The notes beneath the pieces were generated by a model that ran no database searches, had not been told where the DNA came from, and saw only the letters and a list, made by a program, of their open reading frames with translations. 64,000 nucleotides of DNA, from contig NZ_CP132311.1 in the NCBI RefSeq assembly GCF_030733845.1, positions 3,353,501 through 3,417,500 of the forward strand, written 5' to 3'. The DNA is from Shinella zoogloeoides (GTDB lineage Bacteria; Pseudomonadota; Alphaproteobacteria; Rhizobiales; Rhizobiaceae). The position numbers and the translations under genes are program-made. Below are positions 36,925 through 45,496 of the stretch, one piece after another (the first letter of the stretch is position 1; the number at the start of each line of letters is the position of its first letter).

Positions 36925-37006
36925 GAAAACCGCGACGCAACAGCATGCGCACCCCCAATATCCGATCGCGAGAAGCTGCGGGCGGATTCGGGCGCTTTGT
37001 TGGCCG

Positions 37007-37801
37007 TCAGCCGATCAGGAGGGCATCGTCGTCCAGCGTCTGGCCGCGCATCTTGCGGAACATGGCGATGAGGTCCTCGACTTCCAGAGTCTTGCGGCTG
37101 TCGCCGGCCACATCGAGCACGATCTCCCCGCCATGCAGCATCACCGTTCGGTGGCCGTAATCGAGCGCCTGTCGCATCGAATGCGTCACCATCAGCGTCG
37201 TCAGCTTGCGCTCGGAGACGATCTTCTGGGTGAGGGTCATGATGAATTCCGCCATACCCGGATCGAGCGCCGCCGTATGTTCGTCGAGCAGCAGCACGTC
37301 GGAACCGGCGAGCGTCGCCATGACGAGCGAGACGGCCTGCCGCTGACCGCCGGAGAGGAGGTCCATGCGGTCGCGCATGCGGTTCTCGAGGCCGAGATTG
37401 AGCTCGGCGATGCGCTCGCGGAAATGCGCGCGGCGCTGCGGCCCGAGGGCCGAGGCGAGGCCGCGCCGTTCGCCGCGGCGGGCGGCGAGCGCCAGGTTCT
37501 CCTCGATGGAGAGCGCGCCGCAGCTGCCCGTCAGCGGATCCTGGAAGACGCGCGCGACGCGGCCTGCCCGCGCGGCCGTGCCCTGGCGCGTCACGTCCGT
37601 CGTGCCGATCTTCACCTGACCCTCGGTTGCGATCACGTCGCCGGCGAGAACACCGAGCAGCGTCGACTTGCCGGCGCCGTTCGAGCCGATGACCGTGACG
37701 AACTGGCCTTCCTCGATTGTGAGGCTGACGCCGTTCAGCGCCTGCTTCTGCAACGGCGTGCCCTTGCCGAAGGTGACCTTGATATCGGAAACGGAGATCA
37801 T
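37007..37801 (-). CDS. ABC transporter ATP-binding protein (TrpZ-type)
   Basis: This 264-residue ATPase starts at ATG 37801 (MISVSDIKVTFGKGTPLQKQAL). Walker A is GSNGAGKST, signature LLSGGQRQAV, Walker B LLLDEHTAALDP and the switch His is in VTHSMRQAL. The DEH in place of DEP at Walker B is normal in this subfamily of transporters for tryptophan-like or other amino-acid analogues (TrpXYZ). Start and permease stop overlap by 1 base, so they are co-translated. Confidence 0.92.
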   Translation of the reverse strand: MISVSDIKVTFGKGTPLQKQALNGVSLTIEEGQFVTVIGSNGAGKSTLLGVLAGDVIATEGQVKIGTTDVTRQGTAARAGRVARVFQDPLTGSCGALSIEENLALAARRGERRGLASALGPQRRAHFRERIAELNLGLENRMRDRMDLLSGGQRQAVSLVMATLAGSDVLLLDEHTAALDPGMAEFIMTLTQKIVSERKLTTLMVTHSMRQALDYGHRTVMLHGGEIVLDVAGDSRKTLEVEDLIAMFRKMRGQTLDDDALLIG

Positions 37802-38679
37802 CAGGCGGCTCCCCCGCGGCGAAGGCGCGGCAGAACGAGCGCCACGGTGACAAGCAGCGCCGTCACGAAATTGAGATCGGAAGCCTGGAGGCCGAGCACA
37901 TCGGAAGACAAGGCAAGCTGGATGGCGATGCGGTAGAGAATCGAGCCGAGCACGCAACCAATCAACGCCATGAGGATGCCGCGGGCGCCGAACAGCGTCT
38001 CGCCGATGATGACGGCGGCAAGGCCGACGACAATGGTGCCGACGCCAGAGGTGACGTCGGCAAAGCCGTTCGTCTGGGCAAAGAGCGCGCCGCCGAGGGC
38101 GACCAGCGCGTTGGAGAGCGCGATGCCGAGATAGATCTGGCGGTTGGTGTCGACGCCCTGCGCGCGGGCCATGCGGGCATTCGCCCCGGTCGCGCGCATC
38201 GAAAGGCCGGCGTCGCTTTCCAGGAACCGCCAGACGACGATGACGGCGACGACCACCAGGATACCGACGAAGAGCGGGCGGACGTAGAAGTCGCGCAGGC
38301 CGAGGCCGAAAAACGGGCTGATCATCGTCTCGGCATTGATCAGCGCGACGTTCGGCTTGCCCATGACGCGCAGGTTCACCGAGAAGAGCGCGATCATCGT
38401 CAGGATCGAGGCGAGCAGGTTGAGGATGCGGAAGCGCACGTTCAGCGTCGCCGTGACAAGGCCCGCGATGGCGCCGGCCACCATGGCGGCGGCCGCGGCG
38501 AGCCAGGGGTTCACGCCCGCGATGATCAGCACGGCCGCAACGGCCGCGCCGAGCGGAAAGGACCCGTCCACGGTCAGGTCCGGAAAGTCCAGCACGCGGA
38601 AGGAAAGATAAACGCCGATCGCGACGAAGGCAAAGACCAGCCCCAGTTCGACGGCACCCCAGAAGGCAATCAGGCTCAC
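37801..38679 (-). CDS. ABC transporter permease (TrpY-type)
   Basis: This 292-residue permease of the branched-chain/BPD_transp_2 class has about eight helices. Motifs such as FRVLDFPDLTVDGSFPLGAAVAA and LRATGANARMARAQGVDT, with the conserved internal GFADVTSGVGTIVVGLAAVIIGE, match the TrpY-like permeases paired with TrpX receptors. The gene lies between the receptor gene and the ATPase gene (TGATG overlap). Confidence 0.92.
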   Translation of the reverse strand: MSLIAFWGAVELGLVFAFVAIGVYLSFRVLDFPDLTVDGSFPLGAAVAAVLIIAGVNPWLAAAAAMVAGAIAGLVTATLNVRFRILNLLASILTMIALFSVNLRVMGKPNVALINAETMISPFFGLGLRDFYVRPLFVGILVVVAVIVVWRFLESDAGLSMRATGANARMARAQGVDTNRQIYLGIALSNALVALGGALFAQTNGFADVTSGVGTIVVGLAAVIIGETLFGARGILMALIGCVLGSILYRIAIQLALSSDVLGLQASDLNFVTALLVTVALVLPRLRRGGAA

Positions 38680-38743
38680 GGCTCTTACGCTTTCTCTTGT
38701 TCACCCGTTCCGCGGCGCTCGCGGGAGGGGCCTTTCTAACAGA

Positions 38744-38777
38744 TCAACCGCTGCCGGGCGATCCGGCAGCGGTTGAT
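38744..38777 (-). terminator. Intra-operon hairpin between receptor and permease genes
   Basis: A perfect 15-bp stem ATCAACCGCTGCCGG/CCGGCAGCGGTTGAT with a 4-base loop lies in the 129-base gap between the receptor stop (38809) and the permease start (38679). There is no clear U tract, so it is more likely an mRNA stability or partial attenuation element that keeps the receptor in excess over the permease. Confidence 0.7.
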
Positions 38778-38808
38778 TCCGATTTCACTTGTCCAGCGGT
38801 ACGGCTGG

Positions 38809-39762
38809 TTATTCGATGACGCGGGTCGCGCGGCCGACGACGGCTTCCGGCAGGGTGACGCCCATCTTGGCGGCCGCACCCTTGTTGACGACCAGGTCCG
38901 TGCCGGCGGCAACCTTCACGGCGATGTCGCCCGGGTTTTCACCCTTGAGGATGCGCACGACGATCTCGCCCGTCTGCTTGCCGACGTCCTTGTAGTTGAA
39001 GCCGAGGGCCGCGATGGCGCCGCGCGAGACGGAATCCGTGTCGGCGGTGAAGAGCGGGAGCTTGGCTTCCTCGGCAACGGCGACCGCGCCTTCGAGCGCG
39101 GAGATGATCGTGTTGTCCGTCGGAATATAGATCGCATCGGCGCGGCCGACCAGCGCACGGGCGGCGCCCTGTACTTCAGCGGACTTCGTGGCAGCGGATT
39201 CGACGACAGTCAGGCCGGCCTTTTCCGCTTCGGCCTTCAGCACGGCGAGCAGCGAGACGGAGTTCGCCTCGCCGGAATTGTAGAGGTAGCCGATGGTTTT
39301 GGCTTCGGGCAGGATTTCCTTGATCAGCGCCAGATGCTCGGCGACCGGCGACAGGTCGGAAAGGCCGGTGACATTGCCGCCGGGCTTGTCCATGTCGGTC
39401 ACGAGCTGCGCGCCGAGCGGATCGGACACGGCCGTGAAGACGATCGGAATATCCTTCGTCGCGGAGACGACGGCCTGCGCCGACGGCGTGGAGATCGGCA
39501 CGATGACATCGGGGCCTTCGCCGGCGAACTGGCGGGCGATCTGCGCGGCCGTCGCGGGGTTGCCCTGCGCGGATTCGTAGAGGAACTTGAGGTTCTCGCC
39601 TTCCTTGTAGCCGGCCGCCGCCAGCGCTTCCTTGACGCCGTCGCGGGCGGCGTCGAGCGCCGGGTGTTCGACGATGGCGGTCACGGCAACCGTGACGTCC
39701 TCGGCCTTTGCAGGCATCGAAATCGCGAGCGTGGCCGCGACGGCAAGCAGAAGATGGCGCAT
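38809..39762 (-). CDS. ABC transporter periplasmic substrate-binding protein (TrpX-type)
   Basis: This 317-residue receptor has a signal peptide (MRHLLLAVAATLAISMPAKA) and the ABC_sub_bind fold: AIVEHPALDAARDGVKEAL, FTAVSDPLGAQLV, YIPTDNTIISALEG and TADTDSVSRGAIAALGFNYKDVGKQTGE. Members bind tryptophan, tyrosine or other aromatic or small substrates; the ligand here is not known. It is the first gene of a receptor-permease-ATPase operon. Confidence 0.93.
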   Translation of the reverse strand: MRHLLLAVAATLAISMPAKAEDVTVAVTAIVEHPALDAARDGVKEALAAAGYKEGENLKFLYESAQGNPATAAQIARQFAGEGPDVIVPISTPSAQAVVSATKDIPIVFTAVSDPLGAQLVTDMDKPGGNVTGLSDLSPVAEHLALIKEILPEAKTIGYLYNSGEANSVSLLAVLKAEAEKAGLTVVESAATKSAEVQGAARALVGRADAIYIPTDNTIISALEGAVAVAEEAKLPLFTADTDSVSRGAIAALGFNYKDVGKQTGEIVVRILKGENPGDIAVKVAAGTDLVVNKGAAAKMGVTLPEAVVGRATRVIE

Positions 39763-39883
39763 GGATGGGTCTCCCTAGAATGATTTTAGGCCGGTTCTAG
39801 GCAAAACCGCCGTTCAAATCAATTCTCGCAAACCGCTGTTCCAATCACAATTTCTGATAGGAGGGGTGCGGCAGAACGCCCCC

Positions 39884-41122
39884 TCAGTCGTCCTCGCCGT
39901 GTCCGACGATCATCATGGCCTCGAAAGCCATGCGATCGACCTTGCGCATGCGTTCGGATTCCGACTTGAGCTGGCCGCAGGCGGCAAGGATGTCGCGGCC
40001 GCGCGGGGTGCGGATCGGCGAGGCGTAGCCGGCCTGGTTGATGAAATCGGCGAAGCGCTCGATCTGCTCCCAGTCCGAACACTGGTAGTTGGTGCCCGGC
40101 CAGGGATTGAAGGGGATGAGATTGATCTTCGCCGGAATGCCCTTCAAGAGTTGCACGAGCAGCTTGGCATCCTCCAGCGTATCGTTGACGTCCTTCAGCA
40201 TCACATATTCGAAGGTGATGCGGCGGGCGTTCGACAGGCTCGGATAGGCGCGGCAGGCGTCGAGCAGTTCCTTCAGCGGATATTTCTTGTTGATCGGCAC
40301 CAGCATGTCGCGCAGGTCGTCGCGCACCGCATGCAGCGAGATCGCCAGCATGACGCCGATCTCCGAACCGGTGCGGTAGATTTCCGGCACGATGCCCGAG
40401 GTCGACAGCGTCACGCGGCGCTTGGAGAGCGACAGGCCGTCGCCGTCGGTGGCAATCAGGAGTGCGGTCTTCACGCTCTCGAAATTGTAGAGCGGTTCGC
40501 CCATGCCCATCATGACGATGTTGGAGACCTTGCGGCCGTCGGCGGGCACGATGGCGCCGGCCGGCGTGTCGCGGTCCGGGAAGTCGCCGAGGCGGTCGCG
40601 CGCAAGCAGCAGCTGCGCAAGGATTTCCTCGGCCGTCAGGTTGCGCACCAGCTTCTGCGTGCCGGTGTGACAGAAGGAGCAGGTCAGCGTGCAGCCGACC
40701 TGGCTGGAAATGCACAGCGTGCCGCGGCCTTCTTCGGGGATGTAGACGGTCTCGATCTCGACCGGCCGGCCGGCGCCGCGCGGCGGGAAACGCAAGAGCC
40801 ACTTGCGCGTGCCGTCGCTGGACACCTGCTCCTCGACGATCTCCGGACGGGCGATGGCGAAATGCGTCTTCAGCATCTCGCGCATGTCCTTGGAGACATT
40901 CGTCATGTCGTCGAAATCGGAGACGCCGCGCACGTAGAGCCAGTGCCAGAGCTGGCTGACGCGCATCTTCACCTGCCGTTCCGCCACGCCCTTTTCAACG
41001 AGCGCACGGCCCATGTCCTCGCGGGAAAGGCCGATCAGCGACGGCTTCTCGGCGGCCGGAATGTTGCGGACGACCGGTGCCTTGACCGGCTCGGCCGTGT
41101 TGAGAAAATCCATGCTTGCCAT
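39884..41122 (-). CDS. rlmN: 23S rRNA (adenine2503-C2)/tRNA (adenine37-C2) methyltransferase RlmN
   Basis: This 412-residue radical SAM enzyme methylates A2503 of 23S rRNA and A37 of some tRNAs. The cluster motif [11 protein letters not shown], the N-terminal helical domain with [14 protein letters not shown], and the C-terminal [14 protein letters not shown] block with the catalytic Cys are present. Met at 41122 gives [14 protein letters not shown] at 41113 is an alternative. It is monocistronic. Confidence 0.96.
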   Translation of the reverse strand: MASMDFLNTAEPVKAPVVRNIPAAEKPSLIGLSREDMGRALVEKGVAERQVKMRVSQLWHWLYVRGVSDFDDMTNVSKDMREMLKTHFAIARPEIVEEQVSSDGTRKWLLRFPPRGAGRPVEIETVYIPEEGRGTLCISSQVGCTLTCSFCHTGTQKLVRNLTAEEILAQLLLARDRLGDFPDRDTPAGAIVPADGRKVSNIVMMGMGEPLYNFESVKTALLIATDGDGLSLSKRRVTLSTSGIVPEIYRTGSEIGVMLAISLHAVRDDLRDMLVPINKKYPLKELLDACRAYPSLSNARRITFEYVMLKDVNDTLEDAKLLVQLLKGIPAKINLIPFNPWPGTNYQCSDWEQIERFADFINQAGYASPIRTPRGRDILAACGQLKSESERMRKVDRMAFEAMMIVGHGEDD

Positions 41123-41250
41123 CGGGTCATCCTCAAGAACAGGAAGCGCCTGCGCAGGCTCGTGCGCCGCTAGCGGTCCTTGCTCGACTGAAGTTCATCG
41201 CGGGCCTGTCACTGCCGACAGATGCGGCTTACGGCCCAGTTGCCGGCCCT

Positions 41251-42171
41251 TTAGCATTGTTTCGGCGCAAAGTCACCTGCCTTGCCGGTACAGACCTCAC
41301 GCAGGCACGTCCTCAGCCAGCGATGCGCCGGATCGGCATCCATGCGCGGATGCCAGAGCATGGAGATGGTGAAGGCGGGCAGCGCGAGCGGGAGAGCGAA
41401 ACTCGCCACGCCGTCGCGAAGCGATATGGTCGAAACATCAGATACGTCGGCGATTAGGTCGGAATTGCGGGCCAGCGTCACCGCCTTGGAAAAACTGGCG
41501 ACGGTGACGGCTATTGTGCGCTTCAACCCCATCTGCGCCAGCGCCTCGTCGATCGGCCCACGCGCGCGTCTTCCCCGGGAAACGAAGATATGCTTGCCCT
41601 CTGCGTAGCGCTCGGCGGTGATGGGCCCGTCCAGCAGCGGATGGCCCTTGCGGACGATGCCGATGAAGCGGTCGCGAAACAACGCCTGCGCCCGCACTTC
41701 CGGCCCTGTCGTATCGCCGATCACGCCCGTTTCGAGATCGACCGCCCCGTCGCGCAGCGGCACGCTCTCCTTGTCCGGCTTCGGCACGAAGCTGATCCTG
41801 ATGCGCGGCGCCTCCTGCGCGATGCGCGCCAGCAGCGCCGGCCCGAACGTATCGACGAAGCCCTCACGGTTGCGCAGGGTGAATGTCCGCTCCAGCGCCC
41901 CGAGGTCGAGGAGCTTGGCCGGCCGCAGAAGCGCTTCCGCCTCCTCGACGACGCGGCCGACGTCCTGCCGCAGTTCCAGCGCCCGCGGAGTGGGAACGAG
42001 CCCTCGCCCGGCGCGCACCAGCAGCGGATCGCCGGTCACCTGCCTGAGGCGGGCGAGCGCGCGGCTCATCGCCGAGGGACTGAGCCGCAGCCGCTGAGCG
42101 GCACGCGCGACATTGCCCTCGGCAAGCAGCACGTCGAGCGTAACGAGGAGATTGAGATCGGGTCTGGCCAT
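41251..42171 (-). CDS. LysR family transcriptional regulator
   Basis: This 306-residue regulator starts at ATG 42171 (MARPDLNLLVTLDVLLAEGN), with AGGAT upstream. The N-terminal HTH (AAQRLRLSPSAMSRALARLRQ) is normal; the effector domain follows with FTLRNREGFVDTF and LVRAGRGLVPTP. It is divergent from an MFS exporter gene and separated by 130 bases carrying a 12-bp inverted repeat, so it likely controls that exporter and itself. The longer in-frame ORF to 42219 was not used. Confidence 0.92.
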   Translation of the reverse strand: MARPDLNLLVTLDVLLAEGNVARAAQRLRLSPSAMSRALARLRQVTGDPLLVRAGRGLVPTPRALELRQDVGRVVEEAEALLRPAKLLDLGALERTFTLRNREGFVDTFGPALLARIAQEAPRIRISFVPKPDKESVPLRDGAVDLETGVIGDTTGPEVRAQALFRDRFIGIVRKGHPLLDGPITAERYAEGKHIFVSRGRRARGPIDEALAQMGLKRTIAVTVASFSKAVTLARNSDLIADVSDVSTISLRDGVASFALPLALPAFTISMLWHPRMDADPAHRWLRTCLREVCTGKAGDFAPKQC

Positions 42172-42197
42172 GCACGATCCTAGCATGCCTACCGGAA

Positions 42198-42257
42198 GAT
42201 GACATGGCGTTTGATGCATGTATTGAATGCAAATGATGCGTCTTCCGCCATGTCATC
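42198..42257. promoter_or_regulatory. Inverted repeat in the LysR/MFS divergent promoter
   Basis: A perfect 12-bp inverted repeat, GATGACATGGCG (42198-42209) and CGCCATGTCATC (42246-42257), encloses a 36-base AT-rich spacer. Inside the spacer, TTTGATGCAT and ATGCAAA form a second, shorter dyad. The whole is a good candidate LysR operator region. Confidence 0.55.
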
Positions 42258-42301
42258 CTGCGGCGCATATCTGCTCCGAAGAGGCCGCGAAGGAGCATGC
42301 C

Positions 42302-43702
42302 ATGGATCAAGCACAAACCATTGAAACGAAAGCAGGGAGGGCGGGAGCGCTTGCCGGCCTCTCGCTCTCCATCCTGCTTTCCTCGCTCGGCACCAGCATC
42401 GCCAATGTCGCCCTGCCGACCCTCGGCGAGGCCTTTTCGGCCACGTTCCAGCAGGTCCAGTGGGTGGTGCTTGCCTATCTTCTGGCGAGCACCGTGCTGA
42501 TCGCCGGCATCGGGCGGCTTGGAGATCTCTTCGGCCGCCGCCGACTGCTTCTGGCGGGGCTCGCGCTCTTCTCGCTCGCCTCGCTGCTTTGCGGCCTGTC
42601 ATCGTCACTGCCGGTGCTCATTGCCGCCCGTGCCGTCCAGGGGGCGGGGGCGGCCGCCATGATGGCGCTCGCCATGGCCTTCGTCAGTGAAACCGTTCCG
42701 AAGGAGCGGATCGGCAGCGTCATGGGCCTCTTCGGCACGACTTCCGCGGTGGGCACCGCCCTCGGACCCTCGCTGGGCGGGCTGCTGATCACCGGCTTCG
42801 GCTGGCCGGCGGTCTTCCTCGTCGCCGTCCCGTTCGGCCTTCTGACCTTCGCACTCGTCTGGCGCTCCCTGCCCGCAGACCGCACTCCTGCGACACAAGC
42901 CCGCTTCGATCTTGCCGGAGCAGGCCTGCTCGCCGCAGCGCTGACAGCCTATGCGCTGGCAATGACGATCGGCAAGGGCCGGCTTGGCCTTTTGAACGTG
43001 ACCCTCATCGCGCTGTCGCTTGCCGGCGCCGCGCTCTTCGTCCTGCGGCAGAAGACGGCCGCCTCCCCGCTGATCCGGCCCGCCGCCTTCCGCCGCCAAA
43101 GCTTTCCCGCCAGCCTTGCGGCCAACCTGCTCGTGGCGACGGTGATCATGGTGACGCTGGTCGTCGGGCCGTTCTATCTGTCGCGCACGCTCGGCCTCGG
43201 CCCCGCCGCAGTCGGCTTCGTGCTGGCGACAGGCCCCCTCGTCTCCGTTTTCAGCGGCGTCCTCGCCGGCCGGCTGGTAGATCGCTTCGGGGCCGCGCCG
43301 ATGGTGCTTGCTGGGCTTGCGACGATGGCGGCGGGCGCGGCGGGGCTGCCGGTATTCTCGGCCCTCTTCGGCCTCCCCGGCTATATCGCGGCGATCGCCG
43401 TCCTGACGCCGGGCTACCAATTGTTCCAGGCCGCCAACAATGCCGGCGTCATGATGGGCGTTCCACCGGATGAAAGAGGCATCACTTCGGGCCTGCTCAA
43501 CCTGTCGCGCAATCTCGGCCTGATCACCGGCGCCTCGCTGATGGGCGCGGTCTTCACCGCGGCCGTCGGAACGGCGGATGTGGCGAGCGCGAACGGCACA
43601 GCCGTCGCCTCGGGCATGCATGTCACCTTCACGGTTGCCGCCCTGCTGATCCTGTCGGCCCTCGCTCTGATGACCGCCGGTTCGAGACGCCGAGCCGCGT
43701 GA
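42302..43702 (+). CDS. DHA2-type MFS multidrug/solvent exporter
   Basis: This 466-residue MFS transporter starts at ATG 42302 after AAGGAG. It has about 14 hydrophobic helices; motif A is GRLGDLFGRRRLLLAGLALFS and motif C is GTTSAVGTALGPSLGGLLIT, the EmrB/QacA-like pattern. Such pumps export drugs, dyes or organic acids; the substrate is not known. It is divergent from a LysR gene that probably regulates it. A terminator lies at 43719-43745. Confidence 0.92.
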   Translation: MDQAQTIETKAGRAGALAGLSLSILLSSLGTSIANVALPTLGEAFSATFQQVQWVVLAYLLASTVLIAGIGRLGDLFGRRRLLLAGLALFSLASLLCGLSSSLPVLIAARAVQGAGAAAMMALAMAFVSETVPKERIGSVMGLFGTTSAVGTALGPSLGGLLITGFGWPAVFLVAVPFGLLTFALVWRSLPADRTPATQARFDLAGAGLLAAALTAYALAMTIGKGRLGLLNVTLIALSLAGAALFVLRQKTAASPLIRPAAFRRQSFPASLAANLLVATVIMVTLVVGPFYLSRTLGLGPAAVGFVLATGPLVSVFSGVLAGRLVDRFGAAPMVLAGLATMAAGAAGLPVFSALFGLPGYIAAIAVLTPGYQLFQAANNAGVMMGVPPDERGITSGLLNLSRNLGLITGASLMGAVFTAAVGTADVASANGTAVASGMHVTFTVAALLILSALALMTAGSRRRAA

Positions 43703-43718
43703 AAACCACGCAAAGAAA

Positions 43719-43745
43719 AGGGCCCCGGAGAGGCCCTATTTTTAT
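43719..43745 (+). terminator. Terminator of the DHA2 exporter gene
   Basis: A GGGCC/GGCCC stem (43720-43724/43732-43736) with a CCGGAGA-type loop is followed by TATTTTTATT. It lies 17 bases after the stop. Confidence 0.8.
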
Positions 43746-43798
43746 TGGTTCGCGCCTTTGTGGCGTTCTTTTCTTCCCCGCGGCTGGGCCACGATGCG

Positions 43799-43826
43799 AA
43801 AACGCCCCGGAGCTGGCCGGGGCGTT
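43799..43826 (-). terminator. Terminator of the saccharopine-dehydrogenase-like gene
   Basis: A perfect 10-bp stem AACGCCCCGG/CCGGGGCGTT with a 6-base loop. On minus it is followed by TTCGC after a TTTT run, about 17 bases beyond the stop at 43843. Confidence 0.8.
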
Positions 43827-43842
43827 GAAGGGTTGACGAAAA

Positions 43843-44943
43843 TCAGGCGGCGCGGGCGCCGTGGTTTTCCTGGGCGTAGTAGTGGCCGAAGCGGTTGGCG
43901 AGGAAGGCGTCGAGGGCGATTTCTTCCTGGCGGACGAAGCCTTCCGCACGCAGCGAACCGTCGGCGAGCATGTCGAGCACGGCGCAGATCGAGCCGGCCG
44001 TCGTGATCTGGATGGCGGAATGCAGGGCGCCGGCGACCGGGGCGCTGTAGACCTTGTTGGCGTAGGTTTCCTGGATAAGGCGGCCGCCCTTGCGGCCCGA
44101 GACGGTCACGAAGATGATGACGACGTCCTGCGTGGTGGTCGGCAGGGCGTTTTCGAAGATGTCCTTCAGCACTTCGCGGCGATGACGCAGGCCGAGATCG
44201 TTGAGCAGCGCCTTCATGATGGCGGCGTGGCCCGGATAGCGGATCGTGCGGTAGTTCAGCGTGCGCACCTTGCCCTTCAGCGTCTCGCAGAGCGTGCCGA
44301 GGCCGCCGGACGTGTTGAAGGCCTCATAGGTGACGCCGTCGAGCGAGAATTCCTCGCGCTCTTCCAGCGCCGGGACCTCGATCAGCGCGCCTTCGACGAT
44401 GGCTTCGCAGGGCTCGATATATTCGTTGATGACGCCGTCGGTGCTCCAGGTGAGGTTGTAGTTGAGCGCGTTGGACGGGTACTGCGGCAGGGCGCCGACG
44501 CGCATGCGCACGCTTTCGAGCGAATCGAAGCGGCTGGCGAGGTCGTTGGCGACGATGGAGATGAAGCCAGGTGCGAGACCGCACTGCGGAATGAACGCCG
44601 TCTTGGCATTCTCGGCGATGCGCTTGACCTGGCGGGTGGATTCGACGTCTTCCGTGAGGTCGAGATAGTGCACGCCGGCAGCAGCGGCGGCTTCCGCGAT
44701 GGCGACCGTCAGGTGGTAGGGCGCGGCGGAGAGAACGGCGAACTTGCCGGTGAGGAGCGCCTTCATGGCCGCAGCGTCGGCGATATCGACGACCGCGGTC
44801 GAAACGGCATCGTGGCGCTCGATAGCGGCGAGCTGCTCGTCCGAACGGTCGGCGACGGTGACGCGGTAGTCCCCGCTGTGAGCCAGCATGCGGGCGATGG
44901 TCGAGCCGATCTTGCCTGCGCCGATGACGACGATGTCTTTCAT
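43843..44943 (-). CDS. Saccharopine dehydrogenase family protein
   Basis: This 366-residue NAD(P)-dependent oxidoreductase starts at ATG 44943 (MKDIVVIGAGKIGSTIARMLAHSG). The Rossmann motif IGAGKIGSTIA and the FNTSGGLGTLCETLKGKV block identify the saccharopine dehydrogenase/LYS9-like family, whose members act on saccharopine, lysine-derived or carboxynorspermidine-like substrates. The reaction here cannot be fixed, but the adjacent Lrp/AsnC regulator suggests lysine or related amino acid metabolism. It is divergent from the regulator. Confidence 0.88.
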   Translation of the reverse strand: MKDIVVIGAGKIGSTIARMLAHSGDYRVTVADRSDEQLAAIERHDAVSTAVVDIADAAAMKALLTGKFAVLSAAPYHLTVAIAEAAAAAGVHYLDLTEDVESTRQVKRIAENAKTAFIPQCGLAPGFISIVANDLASRFDSLESVRMRVGALPQYPSNALNYNLTWSTDGVINEYIEPCEAIVEGALIEVPALEEREEFSLDGVTYEAFNTSGGLGTLCETLKGKVRTLNYRTIRYPGHAAIMKALLNDLGLRHRREVLKDIFENALPTTTQDVVIIFVTVSGRKGGRLIQETYANKVYSAPVAGALHSAIQITTAGSICAVLDMLADGSLRAEGFVRQEEIALDAFLANRFGHYYAQENHGARAA

Positions 44944-45055
44944 GTGATTTCCCTCCGGCATGAATTGATGCTCTTATTTTGAGGGCAGGAGGTGTCGATT
45001 TAAAGCGCCGTATCTGACATAATGCGCAATCAGTATCGGCAGAACGACGGTAAAA

Positions 45056-45496
45056 ATGAGCATTTCGACGCTAGGCGCCAAAGACCGCGAACTCCTCTCC
45101 ATTCTCAGCGAGAACGCCCGCGAGCAGACGGCGACCATTGCCCGCAGGCTCGGGCTTTCGCGCACCACCGTGCAGGCGAAGATCGACCGGCTGGAGCGCG
45201 ACGGGGTGATCGCCGGCTATGGCGTCAAGCTGTCCGACGCCTATGAGAGCGGCATGGTGAAGGCGCATGTGCTGATCACCATCGCGCCGAAGACGCTGGC
45301 GCGCATCACGACGGACCTGCATGCCATCTCGGCGGTACGCACGCTGCATTCGGTGAGCGGCAGCTTCGACCTCATCGCCATCGTAGAGGCAACGTCGATC
45401 GCCGAACTCGACCACCTGATCGACCGGATCGGCGCGATCGACGGCGTGGAGCGCACGCTGTCGTCGATCATCCTGTCGACGCGGATCAGGCGATAA
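45056..45496 (+). CDS. Lrp/AsnC family transcriptional regulator
   Basis: This 146-residue regulator has the N-terminal HTH (RDRELLSILSENAREQTATIARRLGLSRTTVQAKIDRLE segment, about 10-50) and the C-terminal RAM ligand-binding domain (VSGSFDLIAIVE). It lies beside, and is divergent from, the saccharopine-dehydrogenase-like gene, which is its probable target (112 bases between the starts). Its 3' end overlaps the DadA-like gene by 11 bases on the opposite strand. Confidence 0.93.
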   Translation: MSISTLGAKDRELLSILSENAREQTATIARRLGLSRTTVQAKIDRLERDGVIAGYGVKLSDAYESGMVKAHVLITIAPKTLARITTDLHAISAVRTLHSVSGSFDLIAIVEATSIAELDHLIDRIGAIDGVERTLSSIILSTRIRR

